DNA from: Enhygromyxa salina
Lineage (GTDB): Bacteria; Myxococcota_A; Polyangia; Nannocystales; Nannocystaceae
Assembly: GCF_000737335.2 (NCBI RefSeq)
Contig: NZ_JMCC02000004.1
Span: 1 to 64,000, forward strand
DNA: 64,000 bases
Direction of reading: 5' to 3'
Shown: positions 1-7,434 of the stretch, one piece after another
Layout of the letters: every line of letters starts with the position of its first letter
Position numbering within the stretch: position 1 is the stretch's first letter
Made by a program: the position numbers and the translations under genes
The notes under the pieces: generated by a model
The model's database searches: none
What the model was told of the DNA's origin: nothing
Seen by the model: the letters and a program-made list of their open reading frames with translations, nothing else

Positions 1-1
1 C

Positions 2-55
2 GTCCAGGACGTCACCATGAGCAACGGCAACGGCTGGGGGTTGGCCTTCATGTAG
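2..55 (+). CDS. Possible 3' end of a gene entering from the left edge
   Basis: An open frame enters at the left edge and ends at a TAG at 53-55, encoding a tail ending NGWGLAFM. Only 17 residues are inside the window, so nothing can be said about function. Codon third positions are mostly G/C, as in real genes here, which is the only support. Confidence 0.2.
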   Translation, partial: VQDVTMSNGNGWGLAFM

Positions 56-349
56 GGTCGCCGAGCCCGAGCGCGGTCAGCCCCTGAGCGACCGCGCTGT
101 GTGCACGGCGTGAGTCGGCGAGGCCGCCCTCCCGCAAGCGAGGGCGGCCCAGATCCCCGAGACCTGGCCCTACATCGCCAGCTTGGACGAGATCACGGTG
201 GAGCTCGACGCCCACGCGTGACTCGGAGCAGAGCTTGTGAACCCGAGCACGCAGCGCTTTCGCATGAAGAAGCTGGGGAGAGCGACGCCAGTGAATTTGG
301 CAACGAGCGCGACGCGATCGCGCGGGTTCTCGCGACACTCGGGCTCGGG

Positions 350-632
350 CCGCGGCCACAACCTCCCGCACGGTCACGACCACCGTCCCTTGCTCGGGCA
401 CCCGCGGATCATTGACCACCCGAATGATCAAGGCGTTGACGTTGGCCGCGGTGCCGGGTCCGCTGCGGTAGCGGACCCGGAACTTGGTCTCGTCGCCGGG
501 GATCTGGCCGAACTCGCCATCACCGAAGCGCAGGGTGTCGCCAGCGTTGGCCGCCCAGTCGCGGTGAACCCGATCGCTGTGAACAATGCTGTTTTGCTCT
601 GCGAGCATACTTCGTCTCGAATACCCTGACAT
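350..632 (-). pseudogene. Remnant of a baseplate assembly protein J-like gene
   Basis: The minus-strand frame here encodes AGDTLRFGDGEFGQIPGDE and then FRVRYRSGPGTAANVN, which resembles the conserved 'IRFGDG..G..P..G..F.V.YR.G.G..GNV' segment of GPJ-like baseplate proteins of contractile phage tails and related injection systems. The frame continues to position 48 but loses family resemblance below about 350, where the composition looks like shifted or decayed coding DNA. A full protein of this type has several hundred residues, so this is a small internal piece. No other tail gene is visible. Recognition is from motif memory, not a database search. Confidence 0.4.
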
Positions 633-1189
633 TCAAAACTCTGCATTATCCTAATATTACGATCTCGCATCTGCACAGAGTCTCCAGCCTCGACATCCAG
701 CCTCGACATCCAGCCACGACATTTGGTTCAATGGTGGATACGCGTCACGGCCTGTCGTTCAGCTCGAACCTTCACGTAGCCGCGCGGTTGCGCGGCCATG
801 GATAGGGCGAGGACGGCGCCGGCCATGGTTGCGCGTGCGTGCAGGGCGCCCTGTTATCAGGAGGGATACAGTGCTAAGGCACACACTGTGGTGACGCGCC
901 GGCACCGGATCGCACTTGCGAGGATTGAGCATCTTCTTGCCAGGAATCATGCGCATGCGCCCCAGATGACCGGAATGTACTCGCTGGATTCGAGTGTCAA
1001 CAGTGAGCGTTGGGCTCTGCTTTGGGTTCAGCGCGCGCCGATGACAATGGCCACGGCCACGGCCACCCGAGAGTGCCACGCACGAGCCGGGGCCTGAGCG
1101 GCCTGGAAGGACGCAATGGACAGCAACGCCTGCTCTCTTCTCTCTCTCGGCGCCGCCGGGTGGACCCCTGTGCCCAAGGAGCCGCGCAC
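633..1189. other. Non-coding stretch upstream of the oxidoreductase operon
   Basis: I see no supported gene in these ~560 bases. There is a short direct repeat of about 13 bp (cctcgacatccag, two copies plus a degenerate third) at roughly 687-721. A fairly A/T-rich patch at 625-665 could hold a promoter, but no clear -35/-10 pair can be defended. Confidence 0.3.
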
Positions 1190-3496
1190 ATGCCGGTGAC
1201 GATGCAACGCCGCGCCTTCTTGGCGGGCTTGGCTGCGGGGGGAAGCTTTGTGCTCGGTCTGACACTCGGGGCAGACGCAGACGCGGCCTCGCCGTCCCTG
1301 ACCAAGGTCCGAGGTGGCGACGCGACGCCCTCCTTGTTCATCGGGATCACCGCGGCGGGCACGATCGAGCTGACGTGTCACCGATCGGAGATGGGTCAGC
1401 AGATCTGGAACGCCATCGCGCAGATCCTCGCGGAGGAGCTGGCCGCCGACTGGGATCGGATCGAGATCATTCAGGCGGAGGGCCACCCCCGCTACGGCGA
1501 CCAGAACACTGACGGCTCGCGCTCGGTCCGCAACAATTTTCATCGCCTGCGCGTCGCCGGGGCGGCCATGCGCCTGATGCTGATCCGCGCGGCGGCCAAG
1601 CAGTGGAAGGTCGGGGCCAAGGGCTGTCGCGCCGAGCTCGGGGAGGTGATCCACGACGCCAGCGGGCGACGCCTGGGCTACGGCGAGCTGGCGGCGGGTG
1701 CCGCCGAGCAGCCGATCCCAAGCCTGAAGCAGAGCGAGGCCGCGCTCGTGCCCCGGGACCAGTGGCGCTACATCGGGGCGCCGGTGCCCTCGCTGACGGT
1801 CCCCAAGATCGTCCGCGGTCAGGGCACCTTCGGGGTCGACGTGCGCGTGCCGGGCATGCTCTACGCCGTCGTCGCCCGGCCGCCACAGGTGCTCGGCCGC
1901 CTGCGCAGCTGCGACGACGCGGCGAGCAAGCAGATCCCCGGCGTGGTCGCCAGCGTCGAGCTCCCGGTGCTCGAGCCACCGGTGCGCTTCAAGCCCTTGG
2001 GCGGGGTGGCGATCGTCGCCCGCGACACCTGGGCGGCGATCCGCGGGCGCGCGGCCCTCGAGCTCGAGTGGGAGCCGGGGGAAAACGCCGACTACAACTC
2101 GAAGGCATACGCCGAGCTGCTCTTCGAGCAGGTCCGCGAGCCCGGTGAGGTCCGTCGCAAGCGCGGTGACGTCGACGCGGCGCTCGCTGGCGCGGCCACG
2201 CGGATCACGGCCGAGTACTACGTCCCCCACCTCGCCCACTCGGTCATGGAGCCGCCGGCCGCGACCGCGCGCTGGAGCGAGTCGGGGGACGCGGTCGAGT
2301 GCTGGGCCGCGGTCCAGTCGCCCCAGTCGGCGCGCTCGGCCGTGGCAGCGAGCTGCGGCCTGCCCGAGGACAAGGTGACGATCCACGTGACCTGGCTCGG
2401 TGGCGGCTTTGGGCGCAAGGCCAAGCCGGACTTCGTGGTCGAGGCGGCGCTCGTCGCCCGGGCCGTGGGCGCGCCGGTCAAGCTGATGTGGACGCGCGAG
2501 GACGAGCTCCAGCACGGCTACTATCACACGGTCAGCGCCCAGCGGCTCGAGGGCGGGCTCGACCAGCAGGGCCGCTGCGTCGCCTTCTTGCATCGGACCG
2601 TGTTCCCGCCGATCGGCTCCACGTTCACGGCGGGGGCGAGCAAGCCCGCCTGGGGAGAGCTCCGCCTGGGGGCCTCGGACACGCCCTTCGACGTGCCCAA
2701 CCTCCAGCTCGAATCTGGTGAGGTCCCGGCCAAGGTCCGCATCGGCTGGCTGCGCTCGGTTGCGAACATCTACCACGCCTTCGCGGTCCAGAGCTTCGCT
2801 GCCGAGCTCGCTGCCGCCGCGGGCCGCGATCAAAAAGACTACTTGCTCGAGCTCATCGGTCCACCGCGGACCATCGACCCCAACACCGAGGGTGCCGAAT
2901 ACGACAACTATGGCAGCCCGATGTCCGACTACCCGATCGACGCGGGCCGCCTCGCCCACGTCGTCGAGCTCGCCGCCGACATGGCCGGCTGGGGACGCAC
3001 GCTGCCGGCCGGCCACGGCCTGGGTATCGCTGCGCACCGCTCCTTCGTGTCCTACGTCGCCACGGTCATCGAGGTCGCCGTCGACGACCAGGGCACGCTG
3101 GCGATCCCCGGGGTCTGGTCGGTGATGGACGCGGGGACCGTGGTCAACGTCAACCACGCCGCCTCGCAGCTCGAGGGCGGGACCTTGTTTGGGCTGTCCA
3201 ACGCGCTCTATGGCGAGATCACGGCCAAAGACGGGGCGATCGAGCAAGACAATTTCCCGCGCTGGCGGGTCATGCGAATGCCCGAGGCGCCGCGTCATAT
3301 GGAGGTGAAGATCGTCGCCTCCAACGCGCCCCCGGGTGGCGTTGGAGAGCCGCCCACGCCACCCGCCGCGCCGGCCCTGGCCAACGCGATCTTCGCGGCC
3401 ACTGGCCAGCGAATTCGCCGCTTGCCGGTGTTCGATACGAGCCGCCGCGATCGTCTCGCGGTCGCCGGCTCACGACACGAAGGAGACGAAGGATGA
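1190..3496 (+). CDS. Isoquinoline 1-oxidoreductase-type Mo-binding large subunit
   Basis: This is a molybdenum hydroxylase catalytic subunit (xanthine oxidase superfamily, IorB/aldehyde oxidase type), 768 residues. The start at 1190 has an AAGGAG ribosome site 8 bases upstream. The N-terminus MQRRAFLAGLAAGGSF is a twin-arginine signal, so the enzyme is probably exported folded with its cofactor. The early segment CHRSEMGQQIWNAIAQILAE and the GGGFGRKAKPDF stretch are typical of the family's molybdopterin-binding regions, and the C-terminal GVGEPPTPPAAPALANAI is the usual end motif carrying the active-site Glu. The stop overlaps the next start (ATGA), indicating translational coupling to the 2Fe-2S subunit. 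The natural substrate cannot be told from sequence; N-heterocycles or aldehydes are possible. Confidence 0.88.
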   Translation: MPVTMQRRAFLAGLAAGGSFVLGLTLGADADAASPSLTKVRGGDATPSLFIGITAAGTIELTCHRSEMGQQIWNAIAQILAEELAADWDRIEIIQAEGHPRYGDQNTDGSRSVRNNFHRLRVAGAAMRLMLIRAAAKQWKVGAKGCRAELGEVIHDASGRRLGYGELAAGAAEQPIPSLKQSEAALVPRDQWRYIGAPVPSLTVPKIVRGQGTFGVDVRVPGMLYAVVARPPQVLGRLRSCDDAASKQIPGVVASVELPVLEPPVRFKPLGGVAIVARDTWAAIRGRAALELEWEPGENADYNSKAYAELLFEQVREPGEVRRKRGDVDAALAGAATRITAEYYVPHLAHSVMEPPAATARWSESGDAVECWAAVQSPQSARSAVAASCGLPEDKVTIHVTWLGGGFGRKAKPDFVVEAALVARAVGAPVKLMWTREDELQHGYYHTVSAQRLEGGLDQQGRCVAFLHRTVFPPIGSTFTAGASKPAWGELRLGASDTPFDVPNLQLESGEVPAKVRIGWLRSVANIYHAFAVQSFAAELAAAAGRDQKDYLLELIGPPRTIDPNTEGAEYDNYGSPMSDYPIDAGRLAHVVELAADMAGWGRTLPAGHGLGIAAHRSFVSYVATVIEVAVDDQGTLAIPGVWSVMDAGTVVNVNHAASQLEGGTLFGLSNALYGEITAKDGAIEQDNFPRWRVMRMPEAPRHMEVKIVASNAPPGGVGEPPTPPAAPALANAIFAATGQRIRRLPVFDTSRRDRLAVAGSRHEGDEG

Positions 3497-3996
3497 GCGT
3501 GAAGCTGCGAGTCAATGGCCAGGCGCACGAGCTCGAGGTCGATCCCGAGACCCCGCTGCTGTGGGTCCTGCGCGATCACCTGGGCCTGAGCGGGACCAAG
3601 TACGGCTGCGGCGTCGCGCAGTGTGGCGCGTGCACGGTCCACGTCGACGGCGCGCCGCGGCGGGCCTGCGTGGCCCCGATCGGCTCCCTCGCCGGCCGCC
3701 AGGTCACCACCATCGAGGGCGCCTCCGGGCCCCATGCCGAGGCCGTGCGCGCCACCTGGGAGGGCCTCGACGTCCCGCAGTGTGGCTACTGCCAGGCGGG
3801 GCAAGTGATGAGCGCCATCGCCTTGCTCGAGCGCGTGCCCACGCCGAGCGACCAGGACATCGACCACGCGATGAGCGGAAACATCTGCCGCTGTGCCACC
3901 TACGTCCGCATCCGCCGAGCGATCCACTCGGCCGCCGCGTCGATCGGCGGACAGGCCGGGCAGGCCGAGGCCAGCGAGGCGGAGGAGGAACGATGA
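3493..3996 (+). CDS. Isoquinoline 1-oxidoreductase-type 2Fe-2S subunit
   Basis: A 167-residue small iron-sulfur subunit that passes electrons from the molybdenum centre. The plant-ferredoxin-like N-terminal domain has the cluster ligands in GCGVAQCGACTVHVDG plus a later Cys (RRACVAP). The C-terminal helical domain carries the second cluster in QCGYCQAGQVM and GNICRCATYVRIRRAI. This is the standard two-cluster arrangement. There is no signal peptide, so it is probably carried through the Tat system with its partner, as known for this family. It overlaps both neighbours by four bases (ATGA). The C-terminus has a short Ala/Glu/Gln-rich tail. Confidence 0.92.
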   Translation: MSVKLRVNGQAHELEVDPETPLLWVLRDHLGLSGTKYGCGVAQCGACTVHVDGAPRRACVAPIGSLAGRQVTTIEGASGPHAEAVRATWEGLDVPQCGYCQAGQVMSAIALLERVPTPSDQDIDHAMSGNICRCATYVRIRRAIHSAAASIGGQAGQAEASEAEEER

Positions 3997-4616
3997 GTCG
4001 CGCGACCCTGCTCGCGCTCACGCTCGCGCTCACGGCCGGCTGCCGCGAGTCCAGGACGGTCACGAGTCCCTCGCAGGAGCAGGTCCTGCCGGGCGAACGT
4101 GGGCTGCGATCGGTCGCCGACTTTGCGGGGATCAGCGAAGAGCGTGAGCGCTCCTTGGCCCTCTTCGGCGAGCTCGGCCAGGTCATCACGCACCCGCGCT
4201 GCGTCAACTGCCACCCCGCCGGTGAGCGCCCGCTGCAAGGTGAGGAAGGCTTCCCTCACCAACCCTTGGTGGTGCGCGGCGAGGACAACCACGGGGCCGC
4301 GGCGATGCAGTGCGCCACCTGCCACGGCGAGAGCAATTTCCGCAGCATCCCCGGCAACCCCGATTGGCACCTCGCTCCCGCCGAGATGGCCTGGGAAGGC
4401 AAGACGCTCGCGGAGATCTGCGCGCAGATCAAAGACCCTGCGCGCAACGGGGACATGAGCCTCGAGCAGCTCGCGGAGCACATGGCTCATGACGATCTCG
4501 TGGCCTACGGCTGGAAGCCACCGGCTCAGCTCGAGCCCGCGCCCGGGAACCAGGCGCTCTTCGGTCAGCTGGTCCGGGCCTGGATCGCCTCCGGGGCCCA
4601 CTGCCCCGAGTCCTGA
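3993..4616 (+). CDS. Di-heme c-type cytochrome lipoprotein of the oxidoreductase
   Basis: A 207-residue lipoprotein: the signal peptide ends in the lipobox LTAGC (Cys17). Two heme-binding CxxCH motifs are visible, CVNCH and CATCH, so it should bind two c-type hemes in the periplasm. A strong ribosome site (GGAGGAGG) precedes the ATG, which overlaps the previous stop. Proteins of this kind follow the Mo and FeS subunits in related loci and probably take electrons from the enzyme to the respiratory chain; this role is inferred from context. The interval 4617-4808 follows without a clear gene, except for the membrane-like fragment listed next. Confidence 0.85.
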   Translation: MSRATLLALTLALTAGCRESRTVTSPSQEQVLPGERGLRSVADFAGISEERERSLALFGELGQVITHPRCVNCHPAGERPLQGEEGFPHQPLVVRGEDNHGAAAMQCATCHGESNFRSIPGNPDWHLAPAEMAWEGKTLAEICAQIKDPARNGDMSLEQLAEHMAHDDLVAYGWKPPAQLEPAPGNQALFGQLVRAWIASGAHCPES

Positions 4617-4628
4617 GTCGCCGAGCTC

Positions 4629-4817
4629 ACTGGTGGGCCAGCCAGATCAACGGCCCACAGGGGCCGGCGGGATCAGCTCGCTCATTCCCTCATCGAGCTG
4701 GGCGCGGCCGGGCTCGGCATCGACACCCACGCCAACGCGACCTTGCATGTCATCTCCTTCGGCCTGGCGCTGACGATCGTGACCCTGCTGCACATGGTGC
4801 GCGGGCCGCTAAGGCGT
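4629..4817 (+). pseudogene. Orphan membrane-segment fragment
   Basis: One forward frame reads HSLIELGAAGLGIDTHANAT and then a hydrophobic helix (HVISFGLALTIVTLLHMV) followed by basic residues. Third positions are G/C rich as in local genes. There is no plausible start and the frame soon runs antisense to the next gene. It is most likely the surviving tail of a lost membrane-protein gene. Confidence 0.25.
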
Positions 4818-5447
4818 CGGGTCGGGGTTGAGCAAGACGGGGAAGGAGTCGATGCGTGCCAGGACGGGGCCCGGGTTGGCCGGATCCTCGAACTCGGTCG
4901 CCGCGGCGAGCTGATAGACCTGGCTCACGGGCGGGAACGTGGGGGTCTCGGCGCTCAACTGTGCGAGCCCCTTGCTTCGCAGCGTCTTGCCCGGGAAGAG
5001 GCCCGGCGCCCGCAAGGTGAGGTACATGTTCACCTCATGGCGCCCGCCCATGCTGCCGGGGCTCATGCGGTAGGTGCTGGCGGGGGCCGCTTCCTGGCGG
5101 GCGTCATCCATCTCCACCCTGAGCTCTCCGATGACGTGCTGGGCCACGGCGACATAATTCCTGACGAGCATCTCGACGAGTGTCGTTCCGTCCGCCAGGA
5201 TCCTGGGAGCCTGGGACTCGAGAGCAATGTTCCCGTTGAAGGTGACAATGTAGTTGGCCCCCGAAGCGACCAGCTTCACCTCTGCGGCACGGCACGTACA
5301 GTTGTTGACTTGATTAAACATGGTGTTGGAAATCTCCCCAGGAAGGCAGGCCCTGTCAACGCTTGTCCCCCCTTCCTCGCGGACGATCTGCCATGATTCG
5401 GGGTCGAGTTGGTGCGCTACTACTCCATACTCGTACGGCTCTTTCAT
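4809..5447 (-). CDS. Uncharacterised protein, 212 residues
   Basis: I do not recognise this protein. It begins MKEPYEYGVVAHQLDPESW, has no signal peptide or membrane helix, and carries a few Cys residues in NNCTCRAAEVK. The middle part alternates short hydrophobic and polar stretches (VKLVASGANYIVTFNGNIAL), suggesting a mainly beta fold. The protein stands alone on the minus strand between the oxidoreductase operon and a small membrane protein. The start has only a weak ribosome site, and a later start cannot be excluded. Some myxobacterial proteins of unknown function have this size, but I cannot name a family with confidence. Confidence 0.7.
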   Translation of the reverse strand: MKEPYEYGVVAHQLDPESWQIVREEGGTSVDRACLPGEISNTMFNQVNNCTCRAAEVKLVASGANYIVTFNGNIALESQAPRILADGTTLVEMLVRNYVAVAQHVIGELRVEMDDARQEAAPASTYRMSPGSMGGRHEVNMYLTLRAPGLFPGKTLRSKGLAQLSAETPTFPPVSQVYQLAAATEFEDPANPGPVLARIDSFPVLLNPDPTP

Positions 5448-5611
5448 CCGTGACGTCGCTCCAGCCTTGCCTGGCGCTTCAGCAGTGGTGCAATCCCTCG
5501 ACTGCGCCGCACCAAGCTGCCGCGTTGCGCGTCTTCCCCCTCAGTCGGGAAGTTTAGAGCGGCGTGGGGACGGGGCACTTTCGTGTCCGGAAGCTTGATC
5601 TCCGTGATGGG

Positions 5612-6232
5612 TTAGCGTTGGTCTGGCAGCAGCTCGCGCCTGCCAGCGAGGCGCTCCGCGAGCGCCCGCGCGAGCTGGAGCGCGGCCGGAAGCTCGTCCA
5701 GTAGGTCGACGCCAGGCCGCCACACCAAAACACGGCCGTCGCTGCGAATTTCTCCGCTGGCGACGACGCCAGCCAGCCGAGCCAGCTCGGCTTGCATCGG
5801 CTCGGACAGGATGGAACGGACGATGTCGTGCTCGCTTGTGGGGACCGTGAAGCGCTGTTCGAAGGCGGCGTTGAACCCGGGGGTGCGCGAGCTGTTGGAC
5901 AACCCCACGCGGGCGGAGAACTTGGGCAGTCCTCCGGGCGCAGCGATCTCGAAGAACTGGGGCAGCCTGGCTGCGTCGTCCGAATTGAAGCGTCGGAGAC
6001 AGAAGCGAATCGTGACTCCCCAGTGGGTCCACACCATCTGCCAGCCCTGCTCTTGGGGCCACGGGAGCAGCTCGGCCCCGTGCTCGGTCGCCTTGGTTTG
6101 AACCTTGCGGTTCCAGGCCGCTTTCCGCACGCCTCGAATCTTGTACACCGCCAGCCCGGCTCCGAGCATGGTCGCCACGCTGAGCAGGAGTCCGAGGTCG
6201 TCGTAGGTGAAGGTTGTTAGCGAGCTGAACAT
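5612..6232 (-). CDS. Membrane-anchored protein of unknown function
   Basis: A 206-residue protein starting MFSSLTTFTYDDLG. One transmembrane helix (LGLLLSVATMLGAGLAVY) lies near the N-terminus, followed by a soluble domain of about 170 residues rich in Trp and Arg (EQGWQMVWTHWGVTIRFCLRR). The frame is open farther upstream, but that part is Pro/Arg/Ser-rich and not coding-like, so I chose the ATG at 6232. The topology suggests a cytoplasmic domain anchored by one helix. I see no named family. The neighbouring plus-strand gene also encodes a small membrane protein with a soluble tail. Confidence 0.6.
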   Translation of the reverse strand: MFSSLTTFTYDDLGLLLSVATMLGAGLAVYKIRGVRKAAWNRKVQTKATEHGAELLPWPQEQGWQMVWTHWGVTIRFCLRRFNSDDAARLPQFFEIAAPGGLPKFSARVGLSNSSRTPGFNAAFEQRFTVPTSEHDIVRSILSEPMQAELARLAGVVASGEIRSDGRVLVWRPGVDLLDELPAALQLARALAERLAGRRELLPDQR

Positions 6233-6557
6233 CGCGGCACTAGCGAGACCGGACTGGGCCGTCTTCTGGACGATAGCATCGGGCCGAGCATTTTGGTGAT
6301 ATCTCAGGTCTAGATTACTTCTCGGCGTCCTCGAGGTCGCAGCCGGTTCGGGACTTCGGACCTGGGACTTCGGGCGACGCTGGCATGCGTGCGGGTGAGA
6401 TCCGCGGGCTGCACTGGACCTCGGTGGATCTCTCGTGCCGGACCGGGCTCGGCGTGAGACCCCGCAGGTGGTGCAGGGACCGGAGGGAAGATCGTCGAAG
6501 GCCAGCCAATCGGACATCGACCGATGCTACTGTCCTTCGCCGCATCGGGACGCCCCA

Positions 6558-7013
6558 ATGTCGAGTTCCACGAGCACACATCGAGTCCGCCCCGCGCTGC
6601 TCTTCCGCGGGACCTTCGCCCTCGTGGTGCTCGCCAGCGCGGGCCTCGGCTTCGGTGTTCTCACCCTCATGGGTGAGCTGGAGCCCTTCACCCTCCTCTT
6701 CAGCGGCCTGCTCCTCGCGTTGGCCGGCCTGGCCGCGAGGCACCTCCCCGGGGACTGGAGCCGGACCGTCACGCTGACCCCGGACGGCCTTCGAATGCAA
6801 TGCCGGGGGGAGCTCACCGAGGTTCGTTGGGAGGACGTGACGAAGCTCAGCTTCGTGAAGCCTCGGGACGAGGTCGTGGGAATGGTCCTCCAGACCACCT
6901 CTGGCAAACAGCTCACTTTGGGCGAGGACCTCACCGATTGGGACTCGGTCCAGTCAACCGTCTCGAAGAGGCTCGGGGTCAGCCCGCCTGCTTCGTCGAA
7001 TGCGTCTACTTGA
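6558..7013 (+). CDS. Small two-helix membrane protein with PH-like tail
   Basis: A 151-residue protein with two adjacent transmembrane helices (about residues 16-37 and 44-60) separated by a short acidic loop. The C-terminal domain has the pattern of small bacterial PH-like domains (TVTLTPDGLRMQCRGELTEV, then 'RWEDVTKL'). The ATG at 6558 is preferred because residues upstream are not coding-like. Its TGA stop is the first three bases of a 13-bp tandem repeat. Function unknown; proteins of this build are membrane-associated and often occur as orphan genes. Confidence 0.65.
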   Translation: MSSSTSTHRVRPALLFRGTFALVVLASAGLGFGVLTLMGELEPFTLLFSGLLLALAGLAARHLPGDWSRTVTLTPDGLRMQCRGELTEVRWEDVTKLSFVKPRDEVVGMVLQTTSGKQLTLGEDLTDWDSVQSTVSKRLGVSPPASSNAST

Positions 7014-7079
7014 GATCCCGGGCTGAGATCCCGGGCTGAGACCCCGGGCTGAGACCCCGGGCTGAGACCCCGGGCTGAG
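7011..7079 (+). repeat. Five-copy 13-bp tandem repeat with CCCGGG core
   Basis: Five head-to-tail copies of TGAGAYCCCGGGC (7011-7075) plus a partial copy (to 7079). The first two copies have T at the variable position, the last three have C. Each unit holds the palindrome CCCGGG and a TGA. The first TGA is the stop codon of the preceding gene, so the array is in its 3' untranslated region. It may fold into hairpins and act as a weak terminator, or be a slippage-prone minisatellite. Confidence 0.85.
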
Positions 7080-7109
7080 TTCGTCGTGGGCTCCGTCACC
7101 GCGACATGC

Positions 7110-7226
7110 TCAGCGCAGCGCCGCGACGGCTACGAGCGCCGACAGCCAGAGCAGACGCTGCTCTACATACGTTGCCTGAGTTCGGATCACGGGCGCGGTG
7201 AAACCGGCGCTGTCGGAACTCACCAT
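7110..7226 (-). CDS. Doubtful small membrane peptide
   Basis: A minus-strand frame of 38 residues starts MVSSDSAGFTAPVIRTQATY and ends with a hydrophobic helix (LLWLSALVAVAAL). There is no good ribosome site. It may be a small membrane protein or a remnant. The rest of 7080-7434 holds no gene; an A/T-rich patch at 7320-7350 just upstream of mfd is a plausible promoter region. Confidence 0.18.
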   Translation of the reverse strand: MVSSDSAGFTAPVIRTQATYVEQRLLWLSALVAVAALR

Positions 7227-7434
7227 GCAACCCACCTCGGGCGAAGCGCGCGGAGCACTGACTCGTAGTGCACTGGGTCGCGCCCGTCGTGGGCGCTCGC
7301 ATCGGCTCAACCCGCGCTGTTGTTAATATTTGAAATTATTGTCCAATTTCGGTTCCAGGAAGCACGAGGTCACGCTCGCAGCCGACCGCGCCCATTGTTC
7401 GTGCGCCGCGGGTGGGTTAAGCCCGCCCCGTCGC

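Noticed and set aside
1028..3298. 756-codon open frame antisense to the molybdenum subunit
   Set aside because: It mirrors the codon bias of the sense gene, is Arg/Asp/Gly-rich without family motifs, and the sense frame is clearly conserved.
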